Assembly: GCA_964036045.1 (NCBI GenBank)
Contig: OZ038384.1
Span: 20,312,500 to 20,376,499, forward strand
DNA from: Eutreptiella sp. 'Long Island Sound 2002'
Taxonomy: Eukaryota; Euglenozoa; Euglenophyceae; Eutreptiales; Eutreptiaceae
DNA: 64,000 nucleotides
Reading direction: 5' to 3'
The notes under the pieces were generated by a model. It saw only the letters and a list, made by a program, of their open reading frames with translations, ran no database searches and was not told the DNA's origin. This document shows positions 1-11,060 of this stretch, one piece after another. Made by a program: the position numbers and the translations under genes. Every line of letters begins with the position of its first letter. The stretch's first letter is position 1.

Positions 1-72
1 GGTTTGGTTTTCCAACATCAAAACCTGCAGGATTTCATCAAAATCATTAGGGCACTAATCAAGGACATCTTT
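1..72 (-). repeat. Edge of a dispersed repeat, inverted relative to 60,980-61,053
   Basis: Bases 1-72 are close to the reverse complement of 60,980-61,053, with a few substitutions and small indels. Similarity stops at about 72 on this side and just upstream of 60,980 on the other, so both copies share a boundary. At the other locus the repeat lies directly upstream of a LINE 3' part, so this may be the start of an inverted copy running off the left edge of the window. That last point is inference. Confidence 0.6.
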
Positions 73-3000
73 CTTACCCTGGTTCGCAGCCCCGCGATGT
101 CCCCTTCCCCTTAGCCACATCCCGTCACCAAACGCGGCCCGGTCTCCGCGTCCCGTGATTTCTCGCTCTCCTGGGGCTGTTGTGAGGCCTTTGCCACACT
201 CTCTTCCGGGTCCCGCTCCCTTTTTCCATCCCTCATCCCGTGTTTATACCCCAACGGGCCGCCAGCAACCCAGTGGCGCGGGCCCACTGGATCCTCATCT
301 GTCCGGGGACCTTTTTGTGCGCCTTGCACGGGTCGCTCCTATCCCGCCCCCCTTGTATTTGGGTCGTTTGATTCCTCCTGGTCCTGATTGGGGTCCTCCC
401 TTCTGATCCCGCCCCTGTTTCCCATACCGTTACCCGTGCCTATACCCGACCGGGCCGCCTGCACCTTATGTGTCTTCTCCACCTCGCCGCTTGCTACCCT
501 GAGTCACTTGCCCGTGGCTCCTTTTCTTGTCCTGTGCACCGATTTCTCCTACCCTTCCTCCCGCAGCCTGCTTGTTCTATGTTGTGTGCCCTCAACAGTG
601 CATTGTGGGGTTTTTTTCCTTTTTTTTTTCGGGCCGCCTCGCCCGCCTTTCCCTCTGTGCGGCCTGTCTGTGAATTCCTGTCCCTGTTGTTTCTTTTTGA
701 CCCTCCTCCCTGCATGCGGGCACGCCATCAATGCAGTGGTCATCGGGTCACAGCTCCGGTGTTCGTCTCTGGTCCCCTCGCCCACGGGGGGCGTGCCCCT
801 TGGCGGTCCCCGGCCAAGCCAGGTAGGCGCCCTCCCTCGCGTTTCTCTCCTCTCTCTTTTTTCTCCTCTCCCCACCCTACCCCTCCCCCGTTGCCTGTCT
901 CTCGCCCGCCCTCTTACTGCTGCTCTCCTGCTCTGTGTGCCCTCACGCTGCAGTCTGCCTCCCCCCTGTCCTTCCTCCTTTAGGCGGACGTGGGCGGCCT
1001 CCCCAGGTACCCCTTCAGGGGGTATACCCCCGTCCTCCGCCCCCTCCGGCCTCCCCTCTATCAGTTCCCTGATGGTGGGGTGGGGCGGCTCGTACGGCTC
1101 AATGCGGGTCATTGGCATGGCGTCAGTCTGTGCGCGATATGGTGCAACTAACTGCCGCTTTTAGCCCCCTGCGCCCCCCTCTCCTGGCGCAGCCCTGCCC
1201 CTCGGGTTGCCTGCATTTTCCCCTTCCTTGTGTCGCGCTCGTCGCTGCTCACGCGCACCCTGCGTGTGTCCCCTGCACCCCTGTCTGCTACCCCTGCCCT
1301 GCTGTCATTTGCCTCCTTTTGTCTGTACATTATTATACCCACCTTGCCTTTGCTGTTCATCCACCCGTGTATTCCACTCGTGGGTTTCACCTATGCCTTA
1401 CCCCGATGTCCCTACCCGTTTCCCTGCGGCTCGGTCCTGCCCTCCCCCTGACGACTCGGATGATTTATCTTCCCCATACCATTGCATACCTCCGTAATCC
1501 CCGACGCTGGCTTCCATCGGGCCACAAAAGGAAAAAGGTGATTGTGTTGAAAAATGCAACCAGTTAGACGTAAGGTTTGAGGAATGCAATGAAGATGGGA
1601 CGCCAGCTGGTACGTCAACAACTGGTGGTCGAAGCGTGCAATCCCCCTCTTGGCAGGAAAGATGAAACTGCCCATGGGGCCCACATAGCCCAGGAGCAAT
1701 CCTTGCAGGCCCAGCACATTGAGCAAGCAGCCCATATCACCTCTTACTGTATTCCACCAGCCACGTTCAGTCTCGACACCGTGCAGAGCATCCCCGCAAG
1801 CCCAGTGCATGCAGCAAAGTAGCATGGTTCCATTTCACCGCTCGCCGTACTCCACCAGTACCAACGGTCTCCGCATCAACTCATGCCTCCCACTCTGGCC
1901 CCCAAAATGTGGGTGAGCTTCGTGCTGCTGGCCGTGGCGCACGGAACCTCCTCTGTGGCTCACCCCTGTGCCCTACAGCACCTCCGCCGTACCTTCTTCA
2001 GTCTCCGTGTAGCGGGCAGGCCGCCTCCGATGGAGGTCTGTCCTGCGTTGGCGCCATGATGCTGTCGTTAGACCCCCCTCTTGTGCACGCCGGCTGTCCC
2101 ATACTGCCGCCTACCGCGTAGTCCGCCCGGGTCCCGGTGCCATCGCTTCAGGCGCCGACCCTGACCTCGATACGACGGGTGTGGCACCTTCACGCCCTCT
2201 GCTCCTCCTGGATGCCAACAGACCCCCGCCGTGCGCCTGCCCTCCACGGGGGCGTCAAAGCCCGAGCTGTGTCGGCCCTCCCGGTGCTCTCTCTGGTGCC
2301 GTACCAGCTGCCTTCCCCTCTTGCGTCTCTGTACGCCTCTGCCGCTCCCCGTTCCGATCCCCGGCGCAAACTCTGTCTCCTTCACTGCCGCTCCACTCTT
2401 CTGGTGCCCTCCGTCCCCTTGCTGCCCGGCCGCTACCTCTTTGTCTGTTGCCCACTGTGCCAGCCCCTGATTGCGCGGATCCTGATCCTCCCTCGGGGGG
2501 TCGATGTTCCCGACTTTCATCCCCTCATCCCCCGCTGCCACGCTGGCCTTCCTCCTCTGCTGGCAGTCTCCCCGCCACCTCTTGGCCGTCCCTGTCCCCA
2601 AGCTCGTCCCCTGCCCCATGCTTCCCCTTCCCCCCTCCACGACCATCTCCTTCCCGTGCCGACCTCTCGAGCCCACCCCGCATGTAGCCCGTAGCCCACT
2701 CTCTTCTGCCCTCCCTGTACCTTCCATGCGCCTGGATCTGCTTCCTGTCACCCGCGTGATGCCTCGGTCCTTCACCTGCCCTGCCCTATGCCTCGCCTTC
2801 GTACCACCCCTCCTCTGCAACATCTCTCTCAGCATCCGCACCCTGGGCTTTTTCCTCCGTTTCCAGGGACAGTCCAGGCTCACCCCCGGGAGCCCCTCTC
2901 CTAGCATCATCCTCCATCGCACACCCTTCTTCCCGTCGCCACCCTGCCCTGCCGACCAGGTCGCTAAAGGGGCGGTCCTTTGCCTCTCCCGCCCCCCTCT

Positions 3001-3150
3001 CATCCCCCCTGCTCACTTCACGTGGCGGACCAAGTCTGCCGCATCCCCCGCCCTCCACCTTAGGACTGTCCGGGGCTCCCTCCGCACCGGCTGCGGTGTA
3101 CATTGCCGCGGCGCCGGCAACTCCGAGCCCCTGTCCGTAGGGTTCAAGGG
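73..3150. other. Pyrimidine-rich low-complexity DNA, no gene seen
   Basis: The plus strand is strongly C/T-rich, so open frames appear on both strands. Their translations are biased towards Ser, Pro, Leu and Cys on one strand and Arg, Gly and Glu on the other. I recognise no domain or motif. The only structure I can place is at about 195-345, a diverged inverted copy of the tandem unit at 44.5-45.0 kb. Confidence 0.6.
195..345 (-). repeat. Diverged inverted copy of the 44.5-kb tandem unit
   Basis: On the minus strand this segment carries the same ordered words as the three units at 44.5-45.0 kb: GGGAGCGACCCGTGC-like, GGTCCCCGGA, GATGAGGATCCAGTGGGCC, GTTGCTGGCGGCC and GGGGTATAAACACGGGATG. It is one isolated unit, more diverged than the tandem copies are from each other. 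Confidence 0.65.
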
Positions 3151-4247
3151 ACCATGATGCGGACGAAATTCTTTTTGTCGCCTGGGTGAGGGGACAATGA
3201 CCACCACTGTCTGGCGACTGCCGCAAACGTTTGGGGCCTTGCCTGGAGGTGAATTTGAACCACAGAGTTGGCCGCAGGGCAAAAGCCTATGTAGGCGAGG
3301 GGTCCATGACATGCCGTTGATTGCATAAGTGGCAGTGGTATGCCCTCAGGTCATCATGGAGGGGCCATGTGGCGACTTTCAGTTTCCCGAAAATCCATTT
3401 CAAAGGTTGAATGGCAGACCATCTGGTGGAGGCGTAAAAGGTGAAGCTGCTCGGAATGTCTATGTTACAGTGACCACGGTGAGGGTACAGCGTGGGGGCA
3501 GTAGCGGGGGAGGGTGACCTTGTGGGCAATGCGGAGGCATCCCTAAGACATGGTTCTGATAGGGGCGGGGCGTGGATGACACCGCATTCCACTCAGTGAC
3601 GTAGGTGATCCATTTGCTGTAAGGGTCAGTGCACTCGTTCCCCAAAACCGAGCATGCCCTTTTATGGATGCCACGCTGTGGCAGATGTGGTTGGTGTTGG
3701 AAGTCAGCCATGTGGCTTTGAACTTTCATTTTTTTTTAGGCATGGCGGTTTCCCGCCCAAAGTGTAACAACAAACTGAGTTCAGTGCTGGGTGGATGGCA
3801 GTGACATAGGAATCTCCCATGCTAATCCGCCACTTCCCTAATTTACAGAGTAAATGAACACTGAAGTGCCGGAAAAAAAAAGTGAGTATCTGAATTCCTG
3901 CCCTGAAAAGTTGAAGGTGCAATGCACTGCCCTAATGGCACCAGAGGCTTGCAAAAATTCTAGGAGGCCACACAGTGGCTGGCTGCAGGGACCTGAAACC
4001 TCAGTAGAAAATCCTGCTGCTCAGAAAATGTGGTCGTGGTGGAAATGACTTGTTGTGCCAATGTTAAAAAGAAAACGAAAAAGCAAAGAAAAACCAACCG
4101 TATCCTCACTCCACCCTGCAGGGCATGCACTGGACCATTGATGCAAAGAAACCGCTTATCATAGCATCCCACAGTGTCTCATGGTGTCTGCGGCGATGGA
4201 AGCTTGAAGTACAGCAGTGCTGGGTGTTGGTCTTGAATTCTAATGTA
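3151..4247. other. No gene recognised
   Basis: Composition becomes balanced after the pyrimidine-rich block. Only short unrelated open frames occur, and I see no repeat structure, RNA gene or protein motif. The part next to 4,248 could be the 3' flank of the minus-strand zinc-finger pseudogene. Confidence 0.4.
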
Positions 4248-5692
4248 TCAGTTTGACTGAGGGATAGTGTATTTACGGCGTCTGAGAAGTAGTTCCGCAT
4301 GTCGTGCAGAATATGGCTTCGATTCTTCAAGTGAGTCGTTGGCGAAGTGCCAAGCATCCCAAAAGGGGTAGTTGTGATTGTCATCGTGGATCGCTTGTTT
4401 CAGTTTTTGGAGTAATCTTTGATCTTTGAATCCCCAATCGTGTAATGAACAGTACTTGGTAGGAATCTCTGCTTGGTCGTGTGCTTGATGTTTCTTCTGA
4501 TGTTCGAAGAATTCAGTATCGTTGCCTCCCATGAATTCGTAGTCTCTCTGGGCATCGGTTTGTTGCGTGTCAGCGTGGTAGCTGTCGTCCTCTTCTTCGG
4601 AGTCATCTTCTAACCTTGGTATGGAGTTGTGCGTGCCTTCGGATTCTCGGTCTCGAGGTGCGCTTCCTTCGGTTTGCGATTCGCTTCCGTCGTCTTCATC
4701 CTCGGATTCTTGGTCTGAGATTCGTTTCCGTCGTCCTCATCTTCGGTTTGAGGGTCATCTTCAGACATTGTTGCTGGTAATTTGTTCATCTCGTTGCATT
4801 CCTTGTCGTTGCCGTGTTTGGATTCATCGTGACTTGATGTCTCTCAGGGCGGCGAGGAGGAAGTTTTAGGTGACTCTTGACTGCGTGTTGACAGTGGCGA
4901 TGTGCATTTGCGAGTGTTGAGTGAACTTTGATATTCGATGATCTTGGCTGGTGTTGGTTCTTTTGATGGAGCGTGTTCTTTTCTGCGAGCACGGCAGCAT
5001 TCGCAACGCAGTCGAACATTGAGTGATCTTGATAAGAACCAGTTGATGGTATCAGGAGAGAGGCGTAATTTTTCCGAACAGTCCTTGCAAGTGGTTTGAT
5101 GATAGGTTCGCTCCTTGTCATAAAGCACTTGAGGGTGCAGTTTTTTATGTACTTCGTGCCAGCTGCCATTTGCGGAGCTTGTGCTTCCTGTATTGCTTCG
5201 GAGTACAGGCGGCGATGTGGTCGATTGTTCTTGAATTACATTGATTGAGACATTGCTGCTTGGTGGTGAAGAGGGCTCTGAAGGCTGCGCTTGGCGTGGA
5301 GTTGTAGCTCGAGTTTGTGGCGCTGTGGATGAGGAGGTAGTTAATGGAATATATAGATCGAATGGTCCAGTGACTGCAGGGCGGGTACGAGAGATACCTT
5401 GGTCGGATTTGGCAGTCGTTGTTGAACGCTCTGCGACTGGATGGTGTGGTGGCTGAGTCTGAGCGACATAGTGTCTTTGGGAAAAGGAAGGTGAAGAAGC
5501 ATAGGGATTTCGAGTGTGAATATACCAGCAGCGATCTCCAAAGCGGCATGAGTTTTGGAACAGACAGGTTTTTCTCTTTGCTAAGTGTTTAGAAGCTGCT
5601 TTCAGGGTCATTACTAAGACTTCTAACAGCGAGTCTTCTGGCAGCAGCGTTAGCGCTTTTGAGAGTGTCTGAATAATATCCGAGGCCGACAT
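4248..5692 (-). pseudogene. Broken CCCH zinc-finger protein of about 480 codons
   Basis: On the minus strand an ATG at 5,692 opens 282 codons ending in TGA at 4,844-4,846. The same frame then continues about 45 acidic codons (ending ...EDEDDGNESQT). A neighbouring frame, after a one-base shift near 4,720, repeats that motif (EDEDDGSESQT) and stays open to a stop at 4,248. Residues 43-59 form C-x5-C-x5-C-x3-H, a compact CCCH finger (CLFQNSC...CWYIH). A second cysteine cluster follows at about 202-233 (C-x2-C, then CECC). The middle is Ser/Thr/Pro-rich and the C-terminal part has many charged and aromatic residues. I do not recognise the family. CCCH fingers bind RNA in many proteins, and Gag-like ORFs of retroelements are one candidate. 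One stop plus one frameshift suggest a pseudogene, though introns are not excluded. Confidence 0.5.
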
Positions 5693-6726
5693 TTTAGGTT
5701 ACCGTGATCTGGCGATATCGGGTCTTCGAGTAATTGTAACGATTGTCTTCTGTAGTGGTATTTGCCACTGGCGCGGCGCTTAGTTGCAGTTGCTGGCCTC
5801 ATCAATCTGAGATTGCGATAACATTGTTGGGGGAAAAAAAACGCGCGCGCGCTTTTTTGGCTTTGATCTTTCATTTGTTGTGTTTGCATCACCAATTAGA
5901 TATGCCATTGCATGCAGGTTTCAACTAGTTGGGACAGAGTTAGGGGATCTGACCCGCTAACAATAGGAGCCCTGATATCTCGCTTGAAAGCACCCCTATG
6001 GACTATATGAAGCACTAAAGGGTTTTCGGACTGGCCCCTTTCCTTTGTTGGTACCTATATTGGTTGGTGGAACAACTATTGAGTTGTTGTTATATAGTGA
6101 GACTACATGAAGTCTGAAAAGCGATCCAGCGCAGACAGTATTATTGAGTTTCCTCCCGCATCATTTTATTTGACCAGTTTTCAACCACGTATTTGAATTC
6201 AGCATGAAATTCTGGTCATTTTGACTATAATATTGTATTTCACCAATTTTTGCCCTAAAAGCGTGTTTGATGGTATATTAGCGCGTGAGCAGCTGAGGGC
6301 GCGTGTGACGAGCACTAACCTGGGTATGGGCAGTGTCCACCGAGTGCTGAGACACGAGACTTCAACGACAGAAAATATGGACATTTATTTGGCGTGATTC
6401 TTGATGTTTTTCTACCTATTTTTTTGATTGACAATGCATCTGTGATATTTGTTTTCTTCCAAGTTGCATCATCTCGAAGAACTGCATTTCTCCTCTTCTG
6501 TACAGAGCAGCTGAAGTCGTGCACACCAATGCACTGAGTCGCAGGCAAAGAAACACACAGGTAAACAAGTGCACAGGTGACCCGCACCAGCATGAAGTGT
6601 GCAGAAGCGCCGTGCATGTAAAAAGAGTGATTAAGCTCTGTTCGTGTTACTGCAGCCCCATGATTTCGGATGGCAACATAATGCATCTTCCTCTTGCCGC
6701 GCTTGGGATCGCTCGTGGTTGAGTTC
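5693..6726. other. No gene recognised; short CG-alternating run
   Basis: This stretch holds a poly-A plus (CG)n run at about 5,828-5,852 and otherwise moderately AT-rich sequence. A 197-codon minus-strand open frame (6,315-6,908) has no motif I know, and its composition changes abruptly along its length, so I do not call it a gene. Confidence 0.4.
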
Positions 6727-6933
6727 TTAACTTTCTGGATATTCTGGTTTAAGACGTGCAGGAGAACATTTTGATAATTGGTCATCGGTCTTTGCTGTCG
6801 ACGGCGACGCAGCTTCTTCGTCAGGTTTGACTGGTCTTTCCAGAACTTTGACCGTTGATCCGTGTGTTGCCTTCTTTTTTTCCGCCCCATCATCATATGT
6901 CGCTGCACTCGTGCATTTTCCTCGATCGTCCAT
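6727..6933 (-). CDS. Possible small protein or first exon, function unknown
   Basis: A minus-strand frame from an ATG at 6,933 gives 68 hydrophilic residues starting MDDRGKCTSAATYDDG, rich in Lys, Glu, Pro and Ser, ending at a stop at 6,727. The even composition looks more protein-like than its surroundings. I chose the second Met because the preceding 18 residues look like leader DNA. There is no recognisable domain and no homologous copy in the window. It may be an exon or a chance ORF. Confidence 0.2.
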   Translation of the reverse strand: MDDRGKCTSAATYDDGAEKKKATHGSTVKVLERPVKPDEEAASPSTAKTDDQLSKCSPARLKPEYPES

Positions 6934-7222
6934 ACTTGATAGATAGATGCAACTAGCTAAGTGAACCGAACCCAACCTGGAAGTCAAAGGGTCAAGCGCA
7001 AGAGATGTTCAGGAACGTATCACTGAACCACTTCCTCACAACGACGACCGAGCACAAGCAGTGACCGTGTTGAAAGCCAGCAGAGGATATATACTTGGTT
7101 GAAAGCAAGCGCCTACAGCTGCTGAAAAAGCCTACTATGACCATCTAAGCCATCCCGTACCACCTGCAGAACCTATCGGCAAAGAAGATGTTTCAAGTCA
7201 ATCTGCCACACCTGATCCATGG

Positions 7223-8423
7223 ATGAGTTCAGACGATCACTCTAGGGTTGACGAGCGAAGTCATGGTGGCGTTGAAGATCCGCGAGACAGGTATGCCGCC
7301 ACTGATTCATTTCCCAGTTTCCCTCAACACGAAGAAAGCATTGATTATCGTGAGAGGAGCATCGCAGTAGAAGGTGACGTTTATTTCGATGGCAAGCCTT
7401 ATGTACCGGAAGACGAAAGTACCAGCAAGGACAAATACGGTACAGTGTGTGAGAAGATGGAAGACTTGACTGAGAGTGAGATTGGAGAGATCCATTCGCG
7501 GATGATCGAATACATAGAAGGTGGGTTCGTGGAGTGCTTGAAGGGAAAGGTTGAAGATATCAAGGAGAAGCGGTTGCGGAAAACCAAGGGTAATACGAAA
7601 TTGTCTTTCCCTAGAACTGTTGTTGAAAATGAAGCGGAAGCACCCTCCAGTGATTTATCTACCTCCGAGTTCAAGCTGGTCCTGCACAAGGTGGCTTAGC
7701 TGCAGGAGGAGATGAAACACACCAATATGCAGCTGAGGAGCATTGGCGTCAAGACGGTCGCTACGAAGCTTTTGGGGAGTCCGTTCATCACCCGCGAGAA
7801 CTATGCCTTCTATCGGTTGATAGAGGTATGTGAGGGTTCGCCCGCTCAGACTTGGGCCGATAATTCTGAAGATGACTACACGAACAGGATCAAAATGGAA
7901 ATGCCTTTCTTCGACGGCCAGAATGTGGAGGCCTTCGCGGAACGATTATCTCGTTATTTGGTCTTGACGGGAAGGACGAAGGAGAAGTCACGAGTGGAGG
8001 CAAATCTGATTGAGCAGGGTCTCAGGGACAAAGATCTACAGGACCGAGTTTGTAAAGTCTTGAAGACCTCAAAGAGTCTGAAAGGTTTTCTTTGGCGGTC
8101 TGCAGAAGCTGTACCCTCATGTCGAGACAAATCTGACCGTGATTGGAGAATTTCACAAGGTACAGCACCTGCAATATGATCCAAAGCTAGAAGCCGTCAG
8201 CAAATTTCTTCACGATCTCAATCAGAACTTGAATAAGCTCAGTCCTGGCGCCCTAAGTGAACAAAACAAGTTGTTGCATCTGGCATCCAAGATCAATGAC
8301 AAACAGTCCGCTGAGCCCATCAAGGACCAAGATCTCTTCAGGCGGATGCATATGTATCAGGAGTTGGCTGATCTTATGGTCGAGCATGCGGGGTTATCAG
8401 TGGGACTCAAGCACTTGCTATGA
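7223..8423 (+). pseudogene. Retroelement A: Gag capsid region, broken
   Basis: This is the Gag-like start of a Ty3/Gypsy-type element. The first frame (7,223-7,699) and the next (7,712-8,179) are in the same phase, separated by one TAG at 7,697-7,699 in a coiled-coil-like context (KVA-stop-LQEEMKHTN). A CAG-to-TAG change is the simplest explanation. The capsid-like part reads MEMPFFDGQNVEAFAERL, the usual 'P.F.G..v..f...' Gag signature, followed by charged helices. A frameshift near 8,095 moves the frame to 8,139-8,423. The protease of the same element lies about 600 bp downstream. Gag assembles the cytoplasmic particle that packages the element's RNA. The copy cannot make an uninterrupted Gag. 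Confidence 0.7.
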
Positions 8424-9016
8424 ACCGGGGCATTGCTACGGGCAAAGCGAGCATGAACAGGTACCATGCAAAGAGCAAGGATTCAGAAGGCATATCATCC
8501 ACAGAGCTCGCCTCCACTCGTCCCAGCTCTCCAGCTCCAAGAGCTCCAAGGACCTTGACTCATCTTTCAAGACGCTGCAGAGTATTGTTGCAGAGCTCGG
8601 AGAATCGGAAACAGGAGAAGAAGGGCAAAGAAAGAGGCAAAAGCGGCAAAGGCCGTTCCAAAGGCCTGGCGGGCCGCCTGGGTACTGGAAAGCCTCGATT
8701 ACTGGATGCAGGAACCTTGATTGATCACTATTCTGACCCCTGCTTCAAGTATCAGAAGCAGCAGCGATTTGAGAGACTCAAGGCATTTCTGAAGCAGCAA
8801 GGGTCCTCAGAAGAAGATGCGATGAAGGTCTTGTCTAAGATGAAGAACTGTCCTCAGTTCGCGGACAACAAACCTAGCAAACCGGCAGCAAAGCTCAAAC
8901 CGGCAGCAAAGCCAGCTCCAGTCAAATTGGAGGAACGTGAGGACCCCGCAGCAACGAAGAGGAACCGAGAGCCGCAGTTTGCAAAGATGGAGAGGATCGT
9001 GGAACTTCTGAGGTGA
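8420..9016 (+). pseudogene. Retroelement A: basic C-terminal Gag region
   Basis: An open frame of 198 codons overlaps the end of the preceding Gag frame by four bases. It is very basic in its middle (Lys/Gly/Arg-rich, about residues 70-95), as expected for a nucleocapsid-like RNA-binding segment, and then gives a helical stretch (DPCFKYQKQQRFERLKAFLK) and a Lys/Pro/Ala-rich linker. There is no CCHC knuckle. It leads straight into the protease. The assignment rests on position and composition, and the first ~50 residues may be frameshifted. Confidence 0.5.
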
Positions 9017-9055
9017 GCAGCGCAGGAGGGGCTCACACCATGACTCCCCGTTCAT

Positions 9056-9313
9056 GTGGAGGGGACAATTTACCGTGGAATCCTTGATACTGGAGCGACC
9101 CACTTTATCGCTGCTTCAAGGATTGTGACCGATCGGAAAAGGAAAAACGTTTGTGCTGTCAAGATTGGGGATGGGAATTATACTTACAGCAAAGGGGAGA
9201 AAGAAGTCGAGGTCGTTTCGAAAAATTTCGGGTTGGACCACACATGCATCGTCATGGACACGACTGCCTTTGATGTATGCATTGGGATGAATTTTATCCG
9301 AGAAACCCCTGAA
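9056..9313 (+). pseudogene. Retroelement A: retropepsin-like protease, interrupted
   Basis: The frame contains ILDTGATHFIAASRIV, the canonical D-T-G-A active-site signature of retroviral-type aspartic proteases, and about 70 residues later AFDVCIGMNFI, which fits the second conserved I-[GL]-x-[DN]-F segment. Retropepsins act as homodimers that cut Gag-Pol. The catalytic Asp is intact here, unlike in elements C and D. The frame is interrupted after the Glu codon at 9,311-9,313 by a 1,189-bp TIR element. The same frame resumes at 10,508 when the element and one 5-bp target duplicate are discounted. Confidence 0.8.
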
Positions 9314-10502
9314 CTTAGCCCACGCAAACTGCACCCCCTTTTTTCACGTAAGCACCTAGACTTTGTCACCGTAAAAAATTTATTTTTTTTGCCATCTCGA
9401 AAATACTGTTTTTCAAACCCTCCCAAAAAATGCATTTTTCATCAGGTTTGCCCATTTTCTGCTCATTTTAGGGGGGTCAAATGACCATTCTTTAGTCCAA
9501 AATCAGAGGGTTTACCGGCGATTTTCCCCGAAAAAAAAATTTGTTGGCTAATTTGAAGATTACAAATTCTTGGATTGTCTGGAAAACTATTAAACACGGG
9601 CGCTGTTCACACATCCTGTACAAGTCCACATGAGCAAATACTAATTATGGGAGGCTGTGTGCTCGACGCCTCGCGCACTCAGCCAGCTGGAGTGAGATTT
9701 TCAGGCTTTTTTGAGATCACCTTTTGACATCGGAAGTGGCATGAAGCAAGGATGGAGCAAAAGCAAAACTGCAAGATTCAGTATGGGTTAAAGACAGCAG
9801 AACACTCAACATGCTAGAACTCGCGAACTCAACATGCTAGAAGCATGGGTTTTTGAATACCCCTGACTACTACTCCACAAGGCCTTTTGAGATTCCTCCC
9901 TTTTGGAATCCTGTGAAAACAGTGTGCTCAAGGGTAGCGATTAGACTATCCTCCTCTAGAGCACTTGCTCCATACATCCTGTGATCTAGCACTTCTGACA
10001 AACTGTTGTACAGCCCCAAAAGATGGGAGGCTGGGCACCTGTTTTGTAGGTAAACTAACTGAAAACCGTGTGTTTAGCAAGGACTGAGGGCAACACGCTA
10101 TTTAGATCTATTACACCTTACATAGCGCATGGCGTGTACAAGACGTCCATTGATTGACCACTGTTGCTGCTGACATGACCCGAACGGTACACCATGAGGC
10201 ACCCATTAAGACATCAGAGCCTCATTTGGCATGGAATACTGGTTTTTCAGGACTTTGGGAAATACACATTCTGCATAATTGAGTGCGTGAGATCTCGCGC
10301 ACTCAACATGCCAAATAAAAAGGTTGTTTTCATACCTCTGACTACTTGCATTCCGCTGATAGCCTAAAAAAATGTATTTGGGTTTCCTCCGTTTTTTAAT
10401 TCTCAGTTTTCAGCCCGAAACACGCGGAAACTGCGCGTCTTTTTGTTGCACACAAATGCCGCCCTGGAGGTGAAAAACAGGGTGCAGTTTGCGCGGGCTA
10501 AG
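9314..10502. mobile_element. 1,189-bp non-autonomous TIR transposon with 5-bp TSD
   Basis: The ends are imperfect inverted repeats of about 35 bp. The left end begins CTTAGCCCACGCAAACTG and the right end is the reverse complement of CTTAGCCCGCGCAAACTG; the match continues through GCACCC and a T-rich stretch. The flanks carry CTGAA at 9,309-9,313 and again at 10,503-10,507, a 5-bp target-site duplication. Removing the insert and one duplicate restores the reading frame of element A, which independently supports these boundaries. The interior has no transposase-like frame. It has several related words (CTCAACATGCTAGAA twice near 9,810-9,845, ACTCAACATGCCAAA near 10,303). I cannot assign a superfamily: 5-bp TSDs occur in Transib, but the ends lack its CACWATG start. 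Confidence 0.85.
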
Positions 10503-10507
10503 CTGAA

Positions 10508-10690
10508 GGTATTGTGGGAATTGCGTTTACACCCTCACAACTGATTGTGTGGAACCCCGAGACCCAGCAAGTGGATCTGGTACCGCTTGAAGAGTCTGAG
10601 CGGGGAGCCTCCCCAGTTCATGAGGAGCATGGATTGTCCAGTGGGAGGCAACACTAATCTCGTTATGGAAAGCGGGAGTCCTACCCTTTG
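10508..10690 (+). pseudogene. Retroelement A: protease C-terminus and spacer
   Basis: This continues the protease frame after the TIR insertion. It reads IVGIAFTPSQLIVWNPETQQ and then an acidic linker, up to a TAA at 10,655-10,657, and runs on in the same frame into the Dam-like region. A CAA-to-TAA change would explain the stop. The continuity of frame across the insertion is what makes this assignable. Confidence 0.6.
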
Positions 10691-11060
10691 CTACCAGAAT
10701 TCAAGGCACAAGTACTTGCAGAGATGGGAGACCTGGTATGCACCCTGGATCTGTATGCGAGTCCGCGAAACAACACCGAAGCTTTGTATTGCACCCCACA
10801 GAATTCCTGTTACGGGTATGATTGATCACGCCTCGGACTCTGCTGAGCGAATCAACCATGGTCTCGTATCCTGAGAATGCTCCGCGAAGCCCTACTGCAT
10901 TGTGCTAGGGTGGTTGCTATCACACCTGAATCGGGGCAGACTGGAGAGGCAGCGAATTAGCGACCTCTAGTGGACAGACTGACCAAAATCCGAGTACGTC
11001 TACCGGATGTGCCATTGTAGGTGCCTTATGGCTTGGGATGGACCAGCCTGTGAGGTCCGC
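10691..11060 (+). pseudogene. Retroelement A: Dam-like N6-adenine methyltransferase domain
   Basis: In one frame the order is: LAEMGDLVCTLDLYASPRN (the D-x-[FY]-A-S start), then YGYD-stop-S, then C-stop-ANQPWSRIL, then a helix (LREALLHCARVV), AITPESGQTGE, and a stop aligned with a Trp of element D. This matches the layout of phage/DIRS-type N6-adenine methyltransferases (pfam Dam): D.FAS, D-W, [DN]PP[YFW], then a hydrophobic strand. The motif here is NQPW instead of NPPW. Stops are TGA at 10,823 and 10,844 and TAG at 10,958, each where the family would place Trp. These enzymes methylate adenine in DNA using S-adenosylmethionine. Activity is not expected from this copy, and the domain call is by eye. 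Confidence 0.55.

Noticed and set aside
388-1164. 258-codon frame in the left pyrimidine-rich block
   Set aside because: Biased composition, overlapping open frames on both strands, no motif.
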